A DNA stretch of 18,579 nucleotides, taken from the NCBI GenBank assembly GCA_028716025.1, contig JAQUQP010000019.1:1-18579 (forward strand). Direction: 5' to 3'. Position numbers and translations under genes: made by a program. Positions 15,674-18,579 of the stretch are shown one piece after another. The notes under the pieces were generated by a model that saw only the letters and a list, made by a program, of their open reading frames with translations, did no database searches and was not told the origin of the DNA. Positions within the stretch are counted from its first letter, which is position 1; each line of letters opens with the position of its first letter. The DNA is from a bacterium (lineage in GTDB: Bacteria; UBA6262).

Positions 15674-17101
15674 ATGGAAAATAACCCTTTGATCCAGCGG
15701 TACCGATATAGTTTGCTCAGACCTAAAGACATATGGATCTATTCGTCCATTTATATCGGGATCGTTTCTTTAATCCTATTTATCAGTTACCTTATTGTCT
15801 GGCCATCAGTGAACGATTCCGGAAAATCCGTCGTAACTGTTCACCAGGGAGTCTATGCTGTTTTCGCCGTCCTGCAAATCATCATTCTTTGGCTCTGGGG
15901 AAGCTACAATACCGGCTCAGCCATACCAAATGAGATCCTAAGAAAATCATACGACTTCTTCCGGCTGCTTCCCAGTACGCCTTTACAGAAGGCTACCGGC
16001 GTTTTGTTTGGTAGTAATTTAATAACTTATGCCCTGGGACTGGTTAATTTTATATTGCTCATTATTTTTGGATTTCTGGGGGGAATTAATCCGCTTTCGC
16101 TATTTTCCTCTTTACTATTCTTAATAGCTATGACTTTGCTTCTTAATTCCTTCAGCCTGATGTCTTCGATCAATCCTTCTCTCAAACAGCGCCGTAATAT
16201 TAACCAGGTCTCGAAACTTATCGTTTTAGGTTTCTTCCTTCTGCCTTATCTCTCCATGTTTATCATCAACAGCAAATTCTTCTCTTCCGACGTCACTTTC
16301 TTTTTTCTTAAGATACCGTCCGGAATATTTACCTCACTGGTTGTTTTCTATTTTGCCGGCTGGATACTGTCAGGGGTGATACGCAAGTTCAGATATGAGG
16401 GCGTCCCTTTATTCAGCCCGGCTGCGGCAGTGCTTTTCCTGGTCGGGTTTGAGGTCTTATCCCTGGGCATATTCTGGCCTTATTACAAACAAGAAATGAT
16501 GTATGAGGCCAGCCGCATAGTTCCTTTGTTCACCTTGTTCATACTCAGTGCCGGGACCTTAAAAGATCACTCCAAGTACCTGGAGATCAGCAGGTCCATA
16601 CTGATCGATAGATATTCAGGAAAGTTAAGCAACATTAACAGATTCCTTTTGCAGTCAAATCTTAGTTTTAGCATTGGCCTGTTCATTATCTGGTCGCTTT
16701 TTACTTTCATAACTTCTTTTGCCGTCCAGGGATCCATTGTCAGTAATCTTTTCACCGTTCTTAACTTCTTTACCTTCATTATGTTTTTTGTGTCCTTATT
16801 TGAACTGAACATTCTCTGCAGCCAGAAGTACAGGAAGATCTGGCTTTTACTGGTTTTCATGGGGTTATTGTCTCTCTTTTTGCCATTGATCTTAGCTGCC
16901 TCTCTGCGTTCGGATACAGTTTATATACACAGCTTTTTTGGTTATATTAGTTCTTTTGTCACGGCCAAAGACCTTTTGATCAATAATATTATGCTCCAGG
17001 TAAAGGTACTTTTAGTGAATTTGATACTATGTTTTATAACCTTTTACATTATCTACAAAAATTATATCGAGATACTAAAACTAAGGAAAGATTTAGAGTA
17101 G
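15674..17101 (+). CDS. ABC transporter membrane permease
   Basis: The start is ATG 15674, five bases after AAGGAG (15663-15668); an in-frame GTG at 15668 overlaps that site and is not preferred. The protein has 475 residues and is strongly hydrophobic, with roughly ten to twelve membrane segments spread along the chain and a short basic tail (EILKLRKDLE). There is no large extracytoplasmic domain or soluble domain. Its position directly after the ATPase gene and its topology make it the transmembrane half of that transporter, probably with two copies of the ATPase. It is intact: its TAG lies ten bases before the IS. A strong GGGGGAG follows the stop, implying another gene once began there. 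Confidence 0.85.
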   Translation: MENNPLIQRYRYSLLRPKDIWIYSSIYIGIVSLILFISYLIVWPSVNDSGKSVVTVHQGVYAVFAVLQIIILWLWGSYNTGSAIPNEILRKSYDFFRLLPSTPLQKATGVLFGSNLITYALGLVNFILLIIFGFLGGINPLSLFSSLLFLIAMTLLLNSFSLMSSINPSLKQRRNINQVSKLIVLGFFLLPYLSMFIINSKFFSSDVTFFFLKIPSGIFTSLVVFYFAGWILSGVIRKFRYEGVPLFSPAAAVLFLVGFEVLSLGIFWPYYKQEMMYEASRIVPLFTLFILSAGTLKDHSKYLEISRSILIDRYSGKLSNINRFLLQSNLSFSIGLFIIWSLFTFITSFAVQGSIVSNLFTVLNFFTFIMFFVSLFELNILCSQKYRKIWLLLVFMGLLSLFLPLILAASLRSDTVYIHSFFGYISSFVTAKDLLINNIMLQVKVLLVNLILCFITFYIIYKNYIEILKLRKDLE

Positions 17102-17111
17102 GGGGAGAAAA

Positions 17112-17149
17112 TGGACTTGCCCCGATTTAGTGGACACGAGAAAGGGTAA
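17112..17149 (+). repeat. IS left terminal inverted repeat
   Basis: Thirty of 38 bases pair with the right repeat at 18316-18353. It contains TGGACA (17131-17136), the -35 box of the element's promoter. Confidence 0.9.
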
Positions 17150-17159
17150 AGAGTACAAT
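17131..17159 (+). promoter_or_regulatory. IS internal promoter
   Basis: TGGACA (17131-17136) and TACAAT (17154-17159) are separated by 17 bp; each differs from consensus at one base. GGAGG at 17166-17170 follows as ribosome binding site for orfA. Because the -35 lies inside the terminal repeat, transposase binding could repress it. Confidence 0.7.
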
Positions 17160-17176
17160 AACCCTGGAGGTGTCCG

Positions 17177-17515
17177 ATGCAAAAGAGAGATCGCAAGCGG
17201 TACAGCCGCGAATTCAAGATGGAGGCCGTACGCCGAACTCAAGTAACAGGTAAAAGTGTCGCCGAAGTTGCGCGCGAACTTGAAATACCCGTGCATCATC
17301 TATATAAATGGCGCACAGAAGTAGATAGAAAAGAAACAGAGGCATTTCCTGGCGTAGGACACAGCACAGCCAATGAAGAGTTGGAAAGCCTCCGCCGTGA
17401 AAACAAACAGTTACGAGAAGAACGTGATATATTAAAAAAAAGCCTGATCTTCTTTGCCAAGGACGCTTCGAAAGATTCAGGTTCATCCGGCAACATGAAC
17501 GGGAATTTAGAATAG
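17177..17515 (+). CDS. IS3-family transposase OrfA
   Basis: 112 residues. Residues 1-55 form a helix-turn-helix of the IS3/IS911 type (RYSREFKMEAVRR, then VAEVARELEIPVHHLYKW), which recognises the element's ends. Residues 72-95 are a leucine-zipper-like coiled coil (ELESLRRENKQLREERDILK) used for oligomerisation. The frame reaches TAG at 17513-17515, but a slippery A8G tract at 17434-17442 lets some ribosomes shift -1 into the orfB frame and make the full OrfAB transposase. Alone, OrfA usually acts as a regulator. Confidence 0.93.
   Translation: MQKRDRKRYSREFKMEAVRRTQVTGKSVAEVARELEIPVHHLYKWRTEVDRKETEAFPGVGHSTANEELESLRRENKQLREERDILKKSLIFFAKDASKDSGSSGNMNGNLE
17434..17442 (+). other. Programmed -1 frameshift site (A8G)
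   Basis: Eight A followed by G lie in orfA as TTA-AAA-AAA-AGC. A -1 slip makes the next codon AAG at 17440 and opens the orfB frame, which has no stop from there to 18346. The 27 codons before the orfB ATG (for example RFRFIRQHEREFRI) read like the normal N-terminus of IS3 OrfB, which supports a real fusion. Confidence 0.82.
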
Positions 17516-17520
17516 CAACA

Positions 17521-18348
17521 ATGTGCTCTGTTCTGGCTGTTTCTCGGTCCGGATACTACGCTTGGAAGATGCGAGGCCAAAGCCAGCGTAGCCGGGGAAA
17601 TGAAGCGTTGCTCAACCAGATTCAAAGCATTTATGCCAAAAGCCGGAAAGTCTATGGAGCACCTCGTATTCACGAAGCGCTGAAATCTGAAGGGCTGCAC
17701 TTTGGAAGAAAGCGCGTGGCAAGGTTGATGAGGATCTCTGGTATTGTCGCAGAACCTCATCGTCGTATGCGTTGGAAAAGAGCTTTTAAGACGGCTGATG
17801 CAGCCGATAACCTGGTGAACCGACAGTTTGATGTTTCCAAGCCCAATAAGGTATGGGTTGCTGACATGACGGTGTTCTGGACAGGCTCCGGATGGGTGCA
17901 CCTGGCAGTTGTCATGGACCTTTTTTCGCGCAGAATTGTAGGCTGGGCCATGCATGGTCAACCCACTGAACGCTTGGTGGTCAACGCTTTGGAAATGGCT
18001 ATTACGAGCCGCAGACCGGAAGGTCCATTGATTCATCATTGCGATCAAGGAAGCCAGTATAGAAGCTATCATTTCCGCTCCAAACTGAAAGAATATGGTG
18101 TACAGCTTAGCATGAGCCGCAAAGGAAACTGTTGGGACAACGCAGTGATCGAGAGCTTCTTTAAGACTTTGAAGCAAGAACTGCAAAATGACGCAAGATT
18201 CGTTTCGCGAGAAGAAGCCAGAGCACAGTTGTTTGAATACATAGAAGTTTTCTATAATCGCAAGAGATTACACTCGACGTTAGGGTATCTTAGCCCAACG
18301 CAATTCGAGTCGAAATTACCCACTCTTGTGTCTACAAAAACGGGGTAA
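17521..18348 (+). CDS. IS3-family transposase OrfB (DDE integrase domain)
   Basis: 275 residues from ATG 17521; in the OrfAB fusion this frame begins at 17440. An N-terminal HTH_21-like segment (SRKVYGAPRIHEAL, residues 41-54) precedes the rve integrase core. The catalytic triad is complete: Asp115 (VWVADMTVF), Asp175 (IHHCDQGSQY) and Glu211 (WDNAVIESFF), with 35 residues between the last two, the classic DD(35)E. The C-terminus ends with the usual YNRKRLHSTLGYLSP stretch. The stop codon lies inside the right terminal repeat. It catalyses cutting and strand transfer during transposition. Confidence 0.95.
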   Translation: MCSVLAVSRSGYYAWKMRGQSQRSRGNEALLNQIQSIYAKSRKVYGAPRIHEALKSEGLHFGRKRVARLMRISGIVAEPHRRMRWKRAFKTADAADNLVNRQFDVSKPNKVWVADMTVFWTGSGWVHLAVVMDLFSRRIVGWAMHGQPTERLVVNALEMAITSRRPEGPLIHHCDQGSQYRSYHFRSKLKEYGVQLSMSRKGNCWDNAVIESFFKTLKQELQNDARFVSREEARAQLFEYIEVFYNRKRLHSTLGYLSPTQFESKLPTLVSTKTG

Positions 18349-18353
18349 CTCCA
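18316..18353 (-). repeat. IS right terminal inverted repeat
   Basis: Read on the - strand it starts TGGAGTTACCCC and aligns with the left repeat at 30 of 38 bases. It includes the last codons and stop of orfB. Confidence 0.9.
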
Positions 18354-18369
18354 AAATAAACTGCTCTAA

Positions 18370-18447
18370 TGCGAAATGTGTCCGGTCAATACGATGAAGG
18401 ATATGTACGAGATCATTAAAGAAAGCGATAGGGTGGTTACATTTTAA
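18370..18447 (+). pseudogene. 3' remnant of an unidentified coding region
   Basis: A frame open from 18370 to TAA 18445-18447 encodes 25 residues beginning CEMCPVNTMKDMYEIIKESD. It has no convincing start with a ribosome binding site (ATG 18394 is possible), so it looks like the tail of a larger gene. In the frame that enters from 18357, the bases just upstream read INCSNAKC. Removing a duplicated GT near 18377-18380 would join both parts as CSNAKCPVNT. The stop overlaps the next ATG as TAATG, the arrangement of coupled genes. The family is not recognised. Confidence 0.35.
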
Positions 18448-18579
18448 TGTTGCAAAGCAGTAAATTCTTTATTACAGCTTTCGGCTGCCAGATGGTCATA
18501 TTACCGGCGCACTATGGAGAGAATTGCGGAAGCACTGATGAGGATGGAGTAAAGTATTATATGACTGTTTTGGAGTATT
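18447..18579 (+). pseudogene. miaB-like N-terminal fragment with frame disruption (partial)
   Basis: ATG 18447 opens a frame running off the end of the window. Its first 16 residues contain KFFITAFGCQM, the hallmark start of MiaB-type methylthiotransferases, where the Cys is an iron-sulfur ligand. The next expected text, an NxxDSE-like stretch, is missing from this frame. Instead ERIAEALMRM, a typical MiaB continuation, appears in another frame from 18517. The original frame may resume after 18550 (GVKYYM). This suggests one net insertion and one compensating loss. It is either a decaying gene or an assembly error near a contig edge. An intact unrelated protein in the first frame is possible but less likely. 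Confidence 0.4.

Larger units (their letters stand above)
17112..18353 (+). mobile_element. Complete IS3-family insertion sequence
   Basis: 1242 bp bounded by 38-bp imperfect terminal inverted repeats, 17112-17149 and 18316-18353, matching at 30 of 38 positions and beginning TGGA. It contains orfA, orfB and a frameshift signal in the standard IS3 order. The flanking trinucleotide is AAA on both sides (17109-17111 and 18354-18356), compatible with a 3-bp target duplication, although the A-rich context makes this weak evidence. Both open reading frames are intact, so the element may still be active. Confidence 0.93.

Noticed and set aside
17296..18186. Long open frame on the - strand across the transposase genes
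   Set aside because: It is a shadow of orfA/orfB: no recognisable domain, no ribosome binding context, and the + strand frames carry complete transposase motifs.
17109..18356. AAA target-site duplication as proof of simple insertion
   Set aside because: Both flanks are A-rich, so a shared trinucleotide could arise by chance; it does not exclude a rearranged or misassembled junction.
1..18579. CRISPR array, tRNA, rRNA, toxin-antitoxin or defence island
   Set aside because: No regularly spaced repeats, no cloverleaf-like or rRNA-like sequence in the short intergenic gaps, and no recognised defence or toxin proteins in any supported frame.

Overview
The window reads as bacterial chromosome, very probably from an uncultured Gram-negative lineage. 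There are several Sec signal peptides, the remains of an outer-membrane beta-barrel gene, many sensor kinases with PAS/GAF modules, and CmoA. The style of the PAS/phytochrome-type kinases and the mosaic gene content resemble Omnitrophota or deltaproteobacterial-type genomes, but no single gene fixes the taxonomy and I treat that as a weak inference. Every recognisable gene lies on the + strand, in tightly packed operons.

Region 1 (1-4087) is a signalling operon: the 3' end of a PAS-type sensor, a sensor-less histidine kinase of the phytochrome-like class, an Rcp1-type single-domain response regulator, and an 840-residue REC-PAS-GAF-PAS kinase. Stops and starts abut, so the four look co-translated and could form a relay. 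Region 2 (4097-5762) holds an outer-membrane-like gene broken by an amber codon, a small membrane protein, an integral-membrane protein with an HEAGH metalloprotease motif, a GIY-YIG protein and a clear terminator.

Region 3 (5867-8448) is a phasin-like coiled-coil protein coupled to a UbiB/ABC1 kinase, then an exported TPR protein and a terminator. Region 4 (8450-13008) starts at an extended -10 promoter fused to that terminator and carries a GNAT acetyltransferase, a DUF1353-like protein, an RNase R/II exonuclease and a secreted clan-A-type glycoside hydrolase. Region 5 (13047-14640) has a near-consensus promoter, cmoA (carboxy-SAM synthase for tRNA wobble uridine modification) overlapping an isoprenylcysteine methyltransferase-like membrane protein, and a terminator.

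Region 6 (14642-17101) starts at a second copy of the terminator-promoter module and encodes an ABC ATPase plus membrane permease. Region 7 (17112-18353) is a complete IS3-family insertion sequence with 38-bp imperfect inverted repeats, orfA/orfB and an A8G frameshift site. It sits a few bases after the Shine-Dalgarno that follows the permease gene. Beyond it (18354-18579) are frame-disrupted remnants, the last resembling the N-terminus of miaB.

I found no CRISPR array, no tRNA or rRNA gene and no convincing new defence system. The points most worth a second look are the duplicated terminator-promoter module, the split sensor/kinase relay, the membrane HEAGH protein with its small partner, the amber-interrupted barrel gene and the decayed sequence next to the IS.
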